In this document: positions 8,196 through 17,087 of the stretch, piece after piece
Numbering within the stretch: position 1 is the first letter of the stretch
How the letters are laid out: each line of letters opens with the position of its first letter
DNA from: Candidatus Villigracilis saccharophilus
GTDB lineage: Bacteria > Chloroflexota > Anaerolineae > Anaerolineales > Villigracilaceae
Length of the DNA stretch: 64,000 bases
Direction: 5' to 3'
Assembly: GCA_016709305.1 (NCBI GenBank)
Contig: JADJNA010000048.1
Coordinates: 186,001 to 250,000, forward strand
Made by a program: the position numbers and the translations under genes
The notes under the pieces: model-generated
The model's input: only the letters and a program-made list of their open reading frames with translations
What the model was told of the DNA's origin: nothing
Database searches by the model: none

Positions 8196-10625
8196 ATGTT
8201 GATGAAGAAAAGCCTCTTTTACACATTTGAATATATGCTGCCGATTGTTTTGCTGATTTACTTAATAGCTAATACCACCTATCTTTTTCTTGCCAGGCCG
8301 TATACCGGGATCAATGTGGATATGACCAGCGGGGTTGTCCTGGAAGTGAATGTGCCGATGGATGATTCTCTGGCAGTAAAAATGGGGGACGTTGTCAAAA
8401 GTGTTAATCAGCAGTCGTATGAAGACTTTAGAAATAATCTGGCTGCGCCATATCCATGGCGCGGTTACAAACCTGGCGAAAAAATACCTGTGATTGTGAT
8501 ACGTGATGGGGTGGAGCAGGAAAAGTATCATGTTATGCAATTTCCGACATTTTCAACCCTGCTGCCGCGCTTGATCAGCCAATGGTTCATGCCTTACTTA
8601 TTATATTCGGCCGGCCTTTTGGGCTTATTGTTTTTGCGCCCGCGCAACATCCAGCGCACCTTATTTGTACTTTTTAATTTTTTGATCGCGCTTTGGTTCT
8701 CTGCCAGCAGTTTATCTGGGGAACATGATTTTGGCTCACAGTATGTGCTGCGCGCAGCCTTCTGGTTGTGGCTGCCCATCACTTGGCACTTTCACTGGAT
8801 TTTCCCGCGCCAGCTTAAGGCGTTGCCCGCCTTGATCTGGACTGCGTTCTATACTGTGTGCATCCTTATGGCAATCGCGCAGGTCTTCCAACTGGTTCCC
8901 CAGGACACATATCTGCTCAGCTTTTTATTGGCGATATTCGGCATGGTTGTTCTTTTAGTGGCTCATGTTATTACGCAGCCTGATTTCCGCCGCCTCGCCT
9001 GGAATATTCGCAACCTCTTTTTCTTCCTCATCATCCCAATCGTTGCAGCATCAGTTTTGTACTTTGTTTTTCGTAAACAGGGAGAATATTTTATCCCGAT
9101 GACCTTGCTGGGTATTTCTGCGCTGCCCGGCTTCTACTTCTTCATTTTGTATTTCCAGAATAATCTAGTTTCCAATCAGTTCATGCAAAGAATGTACCGC
9201 CTATACACCTGGATTACCGTTATTGGGATTGCTTTTGGCGCGGTGTATGCACTTGCTCTACCTATTTTTGCAGATATTGCTCCAATGTTTGCCAACTTTT
9301 TCTTCCTTGTTTTGATCGGAATGATGTTCATTAATCTGACCCCGTTGCTCATCCTGCCCACCTTGAGCAATCCTGTGTATTCCAGCGGCGATGACACGCA
9401 GGTGCAGTTCCGCGCCAATCGTCTGGTGGTCAATGTCATCTTCATCTTTCTGGTTGTCTTGCTTGGCAGCACAATCGGTGTCGCTATTTTGATCTCAGTG
9501 CAGGAACCCATGAACCTGGTCGCTGTCCCGCTCGCGGGTTTCGTCAGCGCGCTGGCATTCCTGCTGTTCTACGCCCCCTTCCAGCGCTGGTTCGAATGGC
9601 GCGTACTGAGCATGCCCATCCAATCCGAGCAACTGCTCGAAACTTACTCTGAACGCATCCTCACCAGTCTTGATGAAGCCACTCTGCGCAGCCTGTTCGT
9701 CAACGAACTGCTACCCTCCTGGCTCATCCGCCAGTTCGCCCTGCTGCAATGGAATGGCGAACAACTGCACACCTTGATCACACTTGGCGTCACACCGGAA
9801 CAACTTCCGCAAACTCTGGATGCGCCCGCGGGTTGGGCGAAGGTGTCCATTCCGCTCACGCTCAACAAAGAGATCGTTGGACTGATGCTTTTCGGACGGC
9901 GCGACCCCGATGACTTCTATGCGGTCAACGAGGTCGGCGTGCTGCGGCAGATCACGAATCTGACAGCGCTCGGGCTTGCTAATATCAAACAGTCCACGGC
10001 ATTGTTGGAACTGTATCAGTCCGACATCGAACGTCAGGAAGTCGAACGCGCAGCGCTGGCTGCCGAATTGCATGATGATGTGCTTCAGCACATGGCGCAG
10101 TTAAGCAATCAACTGGCAGACGCAAAGCCCACCCCTGAACTGCTGGAGACCTATCAATACACCACCAACCGTATCCGCGAGATCACCAGTGGATTGCGCA
10201 CGCCCCTGCTGGCATTCGGTCTGGTCAACGCGTTGGAAGGCATGGTCGAGAATGTGCAGGATCGCGGCTTGAAGAATATTGCATTGACCTGTGAGATCCT
10301 CGGTGAAGATGTCCGCCTCGATGAACGCGTGGAACTGCATCTCTACCGACTGGCACAGCAGGCGTTGGATAATGCCCTGCAGCATTCGAAGGCGGGCAAA
10401 ATTATTCTGAGCGGTGTGGCCAATGAAAGTGCGGTCAACCTGACCGTGAGCGACAACGGGATCGGCTTCGCGGCGGGGGAGCGGCTGGATATTTCGAGCC
10501 TGCTCGCAAACAAGCATTTTGGGGTGGCGGGCATGTTCGAGCGCGCCGCATTGATTGGCGCCGAGCTGTCCATCAAATCCCAGCCCGGTATGGGCTGTCA
10601 GGTCAATATCAGGTGGAAAATATAA
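8196..10625 (+). CDS. PDZ-domain membrane sensor histidine kinase (NarL-partner type)
   Basis: About 809 residues. An N-terminal membrane anchor is followed by a PDZ-like domain (about 45-115, GVVLEVNVPMDDSLAVKMGD), then some ten hydrophobic segments to about residue 450, a GAF-like linker, and a kinase core. ALAAELHDDVLQHMAQL near residue 625 is the HisKA_3 dimerisation/phospho-acceptor motif (His in ELHDD). DNALQHSK near 725 and DNGIGF near 753 are the N and G boxes of the HATPase. AAGGAG at 8186-8191 supports ATG 8196 or 8202. The PDZ module suggests the sensor recognises an exposed peptide terminus. Its probable partner is the NarL-type regulator at 6496-7194. Confidence 0.88.
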   Translation: MLMKKSLFYTFEYMLPIVLLIYLIANTTYLFLARPYTGINVDMTSGVVLEVNVPMDDSLAVKMGDVVKSVNQQSYEDFRNNLAAPYPWRGYKPGEKIPVIVIRDGVEQEKYHVMQFPTFSTLLPRLISQWFMPYLLYSAGLLGLLFLRPRNIQRTLFVLFNFLIALWFSASSLSGEHDFGSQYVLRAAFWLWLPITWHFHWIFPRQLKALPALIWTAFYTVCILMAIAQVFQLVPQDTYLLSFLLAIFGMVVLLVAHVITQPDFRRLAWNIRNLFFFLIIPIVAASVLYFVFRKQGEYFIPMTLLGISALPGFYFFILYFQNNLVSNQFMQRMYRLYTWITVIGIAFGAVYALALPIFADIAPMFANFFFLVLIGMMFINLTPLLILPTLSNPVYSSGDDTQVQFRANRLVVNVIFIFLVVLLGSTIGVAILISVQEPMNLVAVPLAGFVSALAFLLFYAPFQRWFEWRVLSMPIQSEQLLETYSERILTSLDEATLRSLFVNELLPSWLIRQFALLQWNGEQLHTLITLGVTPEQLPQTLDAPAGWAKVSIPLTLNKEIVGLMLFGRRDPDDFYAVNEVGVLRQITNLTALGLANIKQSTALLELYQSDIERQEVERAALAAELHDDVLQHMAQLSNQLADAKPTPELLETYQYTTNRIREITSGLRTPLLAFGLVNALEGMVENVQDRGLKNIALTCEILGEDVRLDERVELHLYRLAQQALDNALQHSKAGKIILSGVANESAVNLTVSDNGIGFAAGERLDISSLLANKHFGVAGMFERAALIGAELSIKSQPGMGCQVNIRWKI

Positions 10626-10684
10626 TTCACATGATGGGACTGTATGAGAATTGTAAGAATTTCATGAATACCCAGGCATGACCA

Positions 10685-10753
10685 TTGCATAAAATAAAAT
10701 AGATGATAAAATAACTTTGCAAACGTCAGGATGCCCCCCTCATCCTGGCGTTT
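10685..10753 (+). promoter_or_regulatory. promoter plus hairpin module 1
   Basis: TTGCAT (10685-10690), a 16-bp spacer and TAAAAT (10707-10712) form a sigma-70-type promoter. Transcription would begin at about 10720, exactly at the base of a 13-bp hairpin (10721-10753): AAACGTCAGGATG, loop CCCCCCT, CATCCTGGCGTTT. A second copy of the whole module lies at 10887-10960. The hairpin is followed by TTTGTACTTT and could also terminate a short RNA. Confidence 0.6.
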
Positions 10754-10886
10754 GTACTTTAAATACACCTTTTGAATTCCAGTACCAATTCATTTATTTG
10801 GGAAATTCGCACCCTGCAAAAGATCGCATAATTTTGCAATAAAGATAATCCCTTCATTTTTTAAGGTACCAAAACCGGATTTTTCC

Positions 10887-10960
10887 TTGACGAAATAAAA
10901 TACCTTCGATAAAATATATTTGTAATTGCTCAGGATGCCCCCCTCATCCTGAGCGATTAC
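10887..10960 (+). promoter_or_regulatory. promoter plus hairpin module 2
   Basis: TTGACG (10887-10892), 17-bp spacer, TAAAAT (10910-10915): a near-consensus promoter. The predicted start (~10922) coincides with a 16-bp hairpin at 10922-10960 that shares its core CAGGATG, loop CCCCCCT and CATCCTG with module 1. The outer stem differs in sequence but still pairs. The AAATAAAATA box in the spacer is also shared with module 1. It lies about 55 bp upstream of the helicase gene. Confidence 0.65.
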
Positions 10961-11014
10961 ATTTAACAAGCAGGAAATATCCTCAAATCGGGGCTTGTAC
11001 TATAATTACCTGCC

Positions 11015-14000
11015 ATGCCCAGTCTTACCCCCGAACTCCTCGATAACTATCCCTATTACCAACAGGCGGACACTCAAACCATCCAGCGCGGATACACCTA
11101 TCATAAGATCGGACGTGTGCGTGACATCAGCCTGTTCAACAACAACCGCCGCGCCGTTTGCGAAGTGGAAGGCAACTCAGGCGATTACATTGTCGAGATC
11201 GAAGTCGATCAGAAAACGGGCAGGCTGCATTTTGACTGCGACTGTCCATATGCGGGCAATCATTTTTGCAAACACATGATCGCCGCCGCGATGGAATTAA
11301 GCGACTACCTGAGAGGTCAAGCGGAGGAGGAAGATGATGATGTTTCACTGCAAAATTTACAGCCCGGCGGCAACTGGCAGAATAAATTAAAAGAAACGCT
11401 CTCATTAATCCCGCGGCGCGCGGAGGTCAGCACTCACAACCGTTATGTCGCGCTGGTATTACTGACTCGCTCGCAGTTCGGTAGTTATGGATATGGCAGC
11501 ACCTATCGTCCCTCCCATTCCTATTCTCTCGAACCCTTTATCATCAAAGCCAGCGAGTGGAATCTTCTTCAGGGGCATGAGTTCCCGTCCGCGCAGGAGA
11601 TCAATAAACTTTTAGACTCGACTCCAAAATGGATCAGGGTCGGCGAAGTCATGCATCAGCAGATGAATCCCGCGGGCTGTCTTAATCTCGGATCTGACGG
11701 CATCTCCTTTCTCAATATTCTGCAGACCATCAGCCGCATGTATGGCGTGGTCTCGAGCGGCATGTCCACCTATCTGTCCATGCTGGCGAAAGTGGATGTG
11801 CCCGTTTTTCTTGGAAGTCTTTTCCCCGATAAAGTTGAACGCCGTTTACACTTCCTGCCTCGGTCCGTGGATATAAAAATCGACATGCAAAGCGACGCCG
11901 GCAAACTTGCGCTGCAGGCGGGTTTTGAAAACGACGGCGAGTTCACCCTGGTCAAACAAAAAATTGATGTGATCACGAACAACCCGACCTGGGTCTTGAT
12001 GGACGATCATGTCGCGCAAATCAGCAACGCGCAGGCGCTCTCCGTTCTTTCATCATTCCCGATCATGATCCCCGCCGCGCAGGTGGATGTCTTCCGCGAA
12101 AAATATTTTGCGCAGATCGCGCAGGTGCTGCCCATCAAAAGCGACCTCGTGCACTGGCGGGATGTCAACACCGACCCTGCGCCGCGCTTGTACCTGCACG
12201 ATGACAAGCGAAGCAGTCATGCGGGTAAGGACAACATTTTACGCGCCGACCTGCGCTTCGGTTACGGCGACTATGAACTGCCGCTCGCGAAGGATGAATC
12301 AGTTGTGGTCGAGACCATTGCCGATACATGGGATCTGGTGCGCATTCACCGTCAGCCCGCGCGCGAAGAGTATTTCTATCAACTGCTGACCGACCCGGGC
12401 TATCGTCTCAAACGCGCGAGTTCAGAACATCCCTATGGCACGTTTGAACTGCGCGCTCGCGCGCATCCATACGACTTTCTTTTACATTCCATTCCACAGC
12501 TCACCGAGGCGGGTTTTGAGATTTATGGCGAGGATAAACTCAAACTCGGCAAGATCAACCGCAGCACGCCCGTCCTGCGCGTCAGCATTACCTCAGGCAT
12601 TGACTGGTTCGACCTCAAGACCGTGGTTGAGTTTGGAGACCAGCAGATCTCATTTCATGAAGTCCGCAAGGCGCTCAAACGCAGGGAGCATTACATCAAA
12701 CTTGCCGATGGCTCCATCGGACAAATTCCCGAAGAATGGCTGGAGAAATACAAACACCTGTGGAATCTGGCGGAGGAAACCGAGGACGGATTCCGCGTCA
12801 GCGATTTTCACATCCCGCTGTTGGATAAACTGCTCGAAGAAGATGAAGCGCTTCACCCGCCCTCGGATCTGGATCAGCGCCGCGAACGTCTGCGCGCCTT
12901 TGAGCGGATCGCGCCAAAGCCGCTCCCCAAAGGTTTTGTCGGGAAACTGCGCCCCTACCAAAAACACGGCTTTGACTGGCTGCACTTTTTGCGTGAATAT
13001 AAATTCGGCGGCATCCTCGCCGATGACATGGGACTGGGCAAGACCGTCCAGGTGCTGACCTATCTGCTGTCATTGAAGGAGCAGTCCAAGGCTGAGTCGG
13101 CGGCGCTGCTGGTCGTACCAAAAAGTTTAATTGCCAACTGGCAAAGGGAATCAGAAAAGTTCACGCCCGGCCTGCGCTTTCTTGAATACATGGGCAACTT
13201 CCGCAACAAGGATATATCTGTATTCAATGACTATGATGTGGTGCTGACCACCTACGGCACGATGCTGCGCGATGTTGAAATTTTGCATGGCTATCATTTC
13301 AGTCATGTCATCCTTGATGAATCACAGGCCATTAAAAATCCGCTGGCAAAGAGCGCGAAGGCGGCACGTTTGTTGAAAGCGGATCACCGCCTTGTGATGA
13401 CAGGCACGCCCGTTGAAAATAACACCTTCGAATTATGGTCGCAGTTCGCGTTCCTGAACCCCGGCTTGCTCGGCAATATGGATTATTTCAAGCACGCCTT
13501 CGCCACACCGATCGAAAGCGGCGGAGACGAGAAAGCCATGGCAACGCTGCGCAGTCTGGTGTATCCGTTCATCCTGCGCCGCACCAAGGAACAGGTCGCG
13601 CCAGAACTCCCGCCGCGCACCGAGCGCATCGTCTACACCGATATGGAACCCGCGCAGAAAAAGTTGTACACGCAGACCCGTGAAAAATACCGTGCCGAAT
13701 TGCTTGGCCTGATCGAAAGTGAAGGCATGAACGATGCGCGCTTTAAGATATTGGAAGGTCTGCTGCGACTGAGGCAGATCGCCATTCATCCCGCGCTGGT
13801 GGATTCATCCTATAAGGGCGAAGCGCCCAAGTTCGAGATATTGCTTGAAACTCTCGAAACCCTGCAAGCTGAAAATCATAAGGCGTTGATCTTCTCGCAG
13901 TTCGTGGAAACGCTCAGACTGATCCGCTTTGAACTGGATGAGCGCGGCATCAAATATGTTTATCTCGACGGGCGCACGCCCAATCGTCAGTCGCGCGTGG

Positions 14001-14329
14001 ACTTGTTCCAGAACGACCCATCCTTTCCTTTCTTCCTGATCAGCTTGAAGGCGGGCGGCGTGGGTTTGAACCTGACTGCCGCTGACTACGTCATCCATCT
14101 TGACCCGTGGTGGAATCCCGCCGTTGAAATGCAAGCCAGTGACCGCGCCCACCGCATCGGTCAAAAGAAACCTGTCTTTATCTATAAGATCATTGCGCGT
14201 GACACAGTCGAAGAAAAAATATTGCAGTTACAGGAAAAGAAACGCGCCCTTGTAAAGAGCATCATCTCCAACGAATCCAGTTTCTTCAAGTCGCTCACAA
14301 AGGATGATATCAAGGCGTTGTTTAGTTAG
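11015..14329 (+). CDS. SWIM zinc-finger SNF2-family helicase
   Basis: A 1104-residue SWI2/SNF2 ATPase. An N-terminal SWIM zinc finger (CDCPYAGNHFCKHM, about residues 76-89) precedes a long accessory region of about 550 residues. The ATPase core follows: Walker A DDMGLGKT near 670, DESQ (motif II) near 767, TGTPVENN near 795, and the C-terminal helicase lobe with GGVGLNLTAADYVIHLDP and DRAHRIGQ near 1042. Such bacterial proteins are thought to remodel nucleoprotein, possibly RNA polymerase as RapA does; the exact role is unknown. TATAAT at 11001-11006 ends 8 nt before ATG 11015 and there is no Shine-Dalgarno sequence, so the mRNA may be leaderless. Confidence 0.92.
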   Translation: MPSLTPELLDNYPYYQQADTQTIQRGYTYHKIGRVRDISLFNNNRRAVCEVEGNSGDYIVEIEVDQKTGRLHFDCDCPYAGNHFCKHMIAAAMELSDYLRGQAEEEDDDVSLQNLQPGGNWQNKLKETLSLIPRRAEVSTHNRYVALVLLTRSQFGSYGYGSTYRPSHSYSLEPFIIKASEWNLLQGHEFPSAQEINKLLDSTPKWIRVGEVMHQQMNPAGCLNLGSDGISFLNILQTISRMYGVVSSGMSTYLSMLAKVDVPVFLGSLFPDKVERRLHFLPRSVDIKIDMQSDAGKLALQAGFENDGEFTLVKQKIDVITNNPTWVLMDDHVAQISNAQALSVLSSFPIMIPAAQVDVFREKYFAQIAQVLPIKSDLVHWRDVNTDPAPRLYLHDDKRSSHAGKDNILRADLRFGYGDYELPLAKDESVVVETIADTWDLVRIHRQPAREEYFYQLLTDPGYRLKRASSEHPYGTFELRARAHPYDFLLHSIPQLTEAGFEIYGEDKLKLGKINRSTPVLRVSITSGIDWFDLKTVVEFGDQQISFHEVRKALKRREHYIKLADGSIGQIPEEWLEKYKHLWNLAEETEDGFRVSDFHIPLLDKLLEEDEALHPPSDLDQRRERLRAFERIAPKPLPKGFVGKLRPYQKHGFDWLHFLREYKFGGILADDMGLGKTVQVLTYLLSLKEQSKAESAALLVVPKSLIANWQRESEKFTPGLRFLEYMGNFRNKDISVFNDYDVVLTTYGTMLRDVEILHGYHFSHVILDESQAIKNPLAKSAKAARLLKADHRLVMTGTPVENNTFELWSQFAFLNPGLLGNMDYFKHAFATPIESGGDEKAMATLRSLVYPFILRRTKEQVAPELPPRTERIVYTDMEPAQKKLYTQTREKYRAELLGLIESEGMNDARFKILEGLLRLRQIAIHPALVDSSYKGEAPKFEILLETLETLQAENHKALIFSQFVETLRLIRFELDERGIKYVYLDGRTPNRQSRVDLFQNDPSFPFFLISLKAGGVGLNLTAADYVIHLDPWWNPAVEMQASDRAHRIGQKKPVFIYKIIARDTVEEKILQLQEKKRALVKSIISNESSFFKSLTKDDIKALFS

Positions 14330-14334
14330 CTCGC

Positions 14335-14462
14335 GTCGCTGTGAGGTGCTTCTGGTTTTGCCGAAGCAGAGCCTCCTTGTAAATAGGGATTGCTCGCCGC
14401 ACTGCAACGAACGCAGTGCGGTGCAAGTGTCGTCGCGGAGAGCACCCATCCTCGCAATGACA
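14335..14462. repeat. MITE-like repeat, copy A
   Basis: About 128 bp ending CTCGCAATGACA, with a degenerate inverted left end GTCGCTGTGAGG. Internal landmarks ATTGCTCGCCGCACTG and GCAAGTGTCGTCG are shared with copies at 23471, 33084 and 40740. Non-coding. It separates the helicase gene from the histidine promoter. Confidence 0.65.
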
Positions 14463-14475
14463 TATTAACTTTCGC

Positions 14476-14504
14476 TTGCGAAATTCCAAACACGTTGGTA
14501 TACT
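14476..14504 (+). promoter_or_regulatory. histidine operon promoter
   Basis: TTGCGA (14476-14481), 17-bp spacer, TATACT (14499-14504). The predicted start at about 14511 is only a few bases before the leader-peptide ATG at 14515, so the leader mRNA would have almost no 5' untranslated region. Confidence 0.7.
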
Positions 14505-14514
14505 GCCACACATT

Positions 14515-14607
14515 ATGAACAACCTGTCGGCGCACATTCATCACCATCATCACATCCAACCCCCGCATGGTCGGGAGGTCAATGTGCGCGTGCCTGCTGG
14601 AAAATAA
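14515..14607 (+). CDS. hisL: histidine-rich leader peptide of the his operon
   Basis: A 30-residue open frame, MNNLSAHIHHHHHIQPPHG and 11 more residues ending in K. Seven of 30 codons are His; six of them fall in the seven-codon run 14533-14553. It lies 10 nt downstream of the -10 box and 130 nt upstream of hisG, and an intrinsic terminator follows at 14632-14662. This is the classical layout of ribosome-mediated attenuation: when charged tRNA-His is scarce, a ribosome stalls on the His run. The stalled ribosome leaves GGTCGGG (14569-14575) free to pair with CCCGACC (14636-14642) of the terminator stem, so transcription continues. No Shine-Dalgarno precedes the ATG. Function is inferred from layout and codons. 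Confidence 0.82.
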   Translation: MNNLSAHIHHHHHIQPPHGREVNVRVPAGK

Positions 14608-14631
14608 CAGGCTCCCATCTTTTGCCTCATC

Positions 14632-14662
14632 AATCCCCGACCCATGGTCGGGGATTTTTGTT
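14632..14662 (+). terminator. his attenuator terminator
   Basis: AATCCCCGACC (14632-14642), loop CAT, GGTCGGGGATT (14646-14656), then TTTGTT. The 11-bp stem is perfect. Its left arm can instead pair with GGTCGGG inside the leader-peptide gene (14569-14575), which gives the mutually exclusive antiterminator. Confidence 0.85.
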
Positions 14663-14738
14663 AATCCATCTTGCTTTTGAAATGGTCGAAAAACACCCGC
14701 CTCATTCAAACACTAAAATAAACTGAAAAGGAAAACCC

Positions 14739-15737
14739 ATGACCACACAACCAACTCTTCGACTCTCACTTCCCTCCAAAGGCCGCCTGCAAGACGAGGC
14801 GATGGACTTCCTGGCCGAGACGGGCCTGCCCGTGCAGAAATTAAATCCGCGCCAATACCAGGCGAAGATGCCCGCCCTGCCCGAGCTGACCGTGCTCTTT
14901 CAACGCCCCACTGATATTGTCGTCAGCGTCCGCCAGGGCAGTGTGGATTTTGGCATCACGGGCGTTGATGTGATTGAAGAAAAACGCGGTGAAAATGGCG
15001 ACATCATCATTTTGCATGATGGGCTTGGCTTTGGTCAGTGTTCTTTGCGATTGGCAGTGCCCGAAACCTGGAAGGACGTGACCGATATTCCGACGCTTAA
15101 GAAATTCGCCGCTACGCTCGATCATCCCCTGCGGGTGGCGACAAAATTCCCAGTGTTAACCGAACGTTTTCTCACTCAAAAGGATATTCCGCACACCCTG
15201 ATCTATGCCGAAGGCACACTCGAAACCGCACCGACCATCGGGTATGCCGACATGATCTCTGACCTAGTTTCATCGGGACAGACCCTCCAAGATAACCGTC
15301 TGCGTGCCCTACCCGATGGACTCATCCAGGCTTCGCAAGCCGCGCTGATCGCGAACCGCAAAACCTTGCACACCAATCCGCAGGCGTTGGAGATGGCCCG
15401 CCGTTTGCTGGAATACATTGAAGCACATCTGCGGGCGAAGGAAAATCTGCTTGTCATAGCGAACATGCGCGGGGACAGTCCCGAGGCGATCGCTCAAAAA
15501 CTATTCACACAGACTTCGGTCGGCGGTCTGCAGGGACCGACCATCAGTCCCATCGTCACACGCGAAGCGAATCAAGGCTGGCACTCGGTCACGGTCGTGG
15601 TGCGCCGCGATCACCTGACGCAAGCCATCGCTGAACTAAGAGGCATCGGCGGCAGCGGCATCATCGTATCGCCCGTCACTTATATTTTTGAAGAAGAGCC
15701 GCCGCGCTATACAGCCATGCTTGCGGCGTTGAAATAG
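14739..15737 (+). CDS. hisG: ATP phosphoribosyltransferase
   Basis: First enzyme of histidine synthesis: joins ATP and PRPP to give N1-(5-phosphoribosyl)-ATP. The 332 residues fit the long form, with a catalytic domain to about residue 225 (SLPSKGRL at the N-terminus; the PRPP-loop segment EGTLETAPTIGYADMISD near 155) and a C-terminal ACT-like HisG_C domain that binds histidine for feedback inhibition. Long-form HisG works without HisZ, and no hisZ is seen. AAAGGA upstream supports ATG 14739. It is the first structural gene after the attenuator and 8 bp before hisD. Confidence 0.93.
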   Translation: MTTQPTLRLSLPSKGRLQDEAMDFLAETGLPVQKLNPRQYQAKMPALPELTVLFQRPTDIVVSVRQGSVDFGITGVDVIEEKRGENGDIIILHDGLGFGQCSLRLAVPETWKDVTDIPTLKKFAATLDHPLRVATKFPVLTERFLTQKDIPHTLIYAEGTLETAPTIGYADMISDLVSSGQTLQDNRLRALPDGLIQASQAALIANRKTLHTNPQALEMARRLLEYIEAHLRAKENLLVIANMRGDSPEAIAQKLFTQTSVGGLQGPTISPIVTREANQGWHSVTVVVRRDHLTQAIAELRGIGGSGIIVSPVTYIFEEEPPRYTAMLAALK

Positions 15738-15745
15738 GAGACCTC

Positions 15746-17086
15746 ATGCTAAAACAATATGACCCCCAAACTGCAAGACAAACCATCCTGAAGCGCACCC
15801 CGCCCGATGAATTCCCGGTCAGTCAACGTGTGTTGGATAACATCACAAAACTCTTTGGCGAATCTTTAACAGCGGAACAGGCGGTCACGCGCATTTTGAA
15901 GGATGTTCGCGCGAATGGCGACTCCGCGCTTCGTGAGTGGACTCAGCGCCTCGATGCAATGGACCTCAAGCCTGCTCCTGTTTCGAAGGCAGCCATCCAG
16001 TCTGCGTTGGACTCGATCTCGCCCGTCCAGAGGGATGCGCTGGAAAAAGCCGCGGCGCGCATTGAAACATTTCACCGCCACCAGCCGCTAACATCATGGT
16101 TCACAAACGAACTTGGCGGCACGCTCGGGCAGATCATCCGTCCCATTCAACGCGTCGGGTTGTATGTGCCCGGCGGAACCGCTCCCCTGCCTTCGACCGT
16201 ATTGATGAGCGCCATTCCCGCGCGGGTGGCGGGCGTCAAGGATATTGTGGTGGTCACACCGCCCAACCGCTCTGTTGAAAACAAGGACCTGCCTGTCAAC
16301 CCGATGATCCTGGCCGCTTGTGCGATAGCAGGTGTGGACGAGATTTATCTGCTCGGCGGAGCGCAGGCAATCGCAGCTCTCGCGTATGGCACGGAAACCA
16401 TCCGCCCAGTGGATAAGATCTTTGGACCCGGTAATTTATTTGTCACGCTCGCCAAACGCCAGGTCTATGGCGTGGTCGGCATTGACGGGTTGGCTGGTCC
16501 GACCGAAACGGTGGTCATTGCCGATGAATTTGCGAATCCGAGTTGGGTCGCTGCTGACCTGCTTGCTCAGGCTGAACATGACTTGCTTGCCTCGGCTATT
16601 TTATTAACCCCTTCACAGTCACTGATCGAGAAAGTTCAGATCGAAGTTGCGAATCAACTTGAACAGCGCGGACGCGCAGATATTATCACTGCATCATTGG
16701 AGAATCGCGGCGGCGCGGTTTTGACGAATGACTTGAATGAAGCCGTACAGCTTGCCAATGAATACGCGCCGGAACATCTTGCCCTTTCCGTGCGTGATCC
16801 CTGGAACTGGGTTGAAAAAGTAAATAATGCGGGTGGCGTCTTCGTGGGGGAATATTCGTTTGAAGTGTTGGGAGATTATCTCGCGGGTCCGAGCCACGTC
16901 ATGCCGACGGGCGGTTCTGCGCGTTTCGCATCCCCGCTCAATGTATGGGACTTTGTAAAGATCGTCAGTCTCGTGGCGCTTGATGAAAAGACAGTACAAG
17001 CCATCAGTCCAATTGCCGCGACAATTGCCCAGGCAGAAGGGTTGGATGCGCATGCCAATTCAGCGCTGGTCAGGGTGGAAAAGTGA
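15746..17086 (+). CDS. hisD: histidinol dehydrogenase
   Basis: Oxidises L-histidinol to L-histidine in two NAD-dependent steps, using a bound Zn2+. The 446 residues have the usual length, with GLYVPGGTAPLPSTVLM near 140, the QAEHD segment near 275, APEHLAL near 345 and the signature GPSHVMPTGGSARF near 380 that supplies zinc and substrate ligands. AGGAG lies about 6 nt before ATG 15746. The stop codon is 1 bp from the hisC start, indicating tight coupling. Confidence 0.95.
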   Translation: MLKQYDPQTARQTILKRTPPDEFPVSQRVLDNITKLFGESLTAEQAVTRILKDVRANGDSALREWTQRLDAMDLKPAPVSKAAIQSALDSISPVQRDALEKAAARIETFHRHQPLTSWFTNELGGTLGQIIRPIQRVGLYVPGGTAPLPSTVLMSAIPARVAGVKDIVVVTPPNRSVENKDLPVNPMILAACAIAGVDEIYLLGGAQAIAALAYGTETIRPVDKIFGPGNLFVTLAKRQVYGVVGIDGLAGPTETVVIADEFANPSWVAADLLAQAEHDLLASAILLTPSQSLIEKVQIEVANQLEQRGRADIITASLENRGGAVLTNDLNEAVQLANEYAPEHLALSVRDPWNWVEKVNNAGGVFVGEYSFEVLGDYLAGPSHVMPTGGSARFASPLNVWDFVKIVSLVALDEKTVQAISPIAATIAQAEGLDAHANSALVRVEK

Positions 17087-17087
17087 A

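Noticed and set aside
12435..13058. 207-codon open frame inside the helicase gene
   Set aside because: Out-of-frame shadow of the SNF2 coding sequence; composition reflects the overlapping codons.
14515..14735. T-box instead of leader-peptide attenuation for the his operon
   Set aside because: No T-box sequence or specifier loop is seen, while the His-codon run and alternative stems fit attenuation directly.
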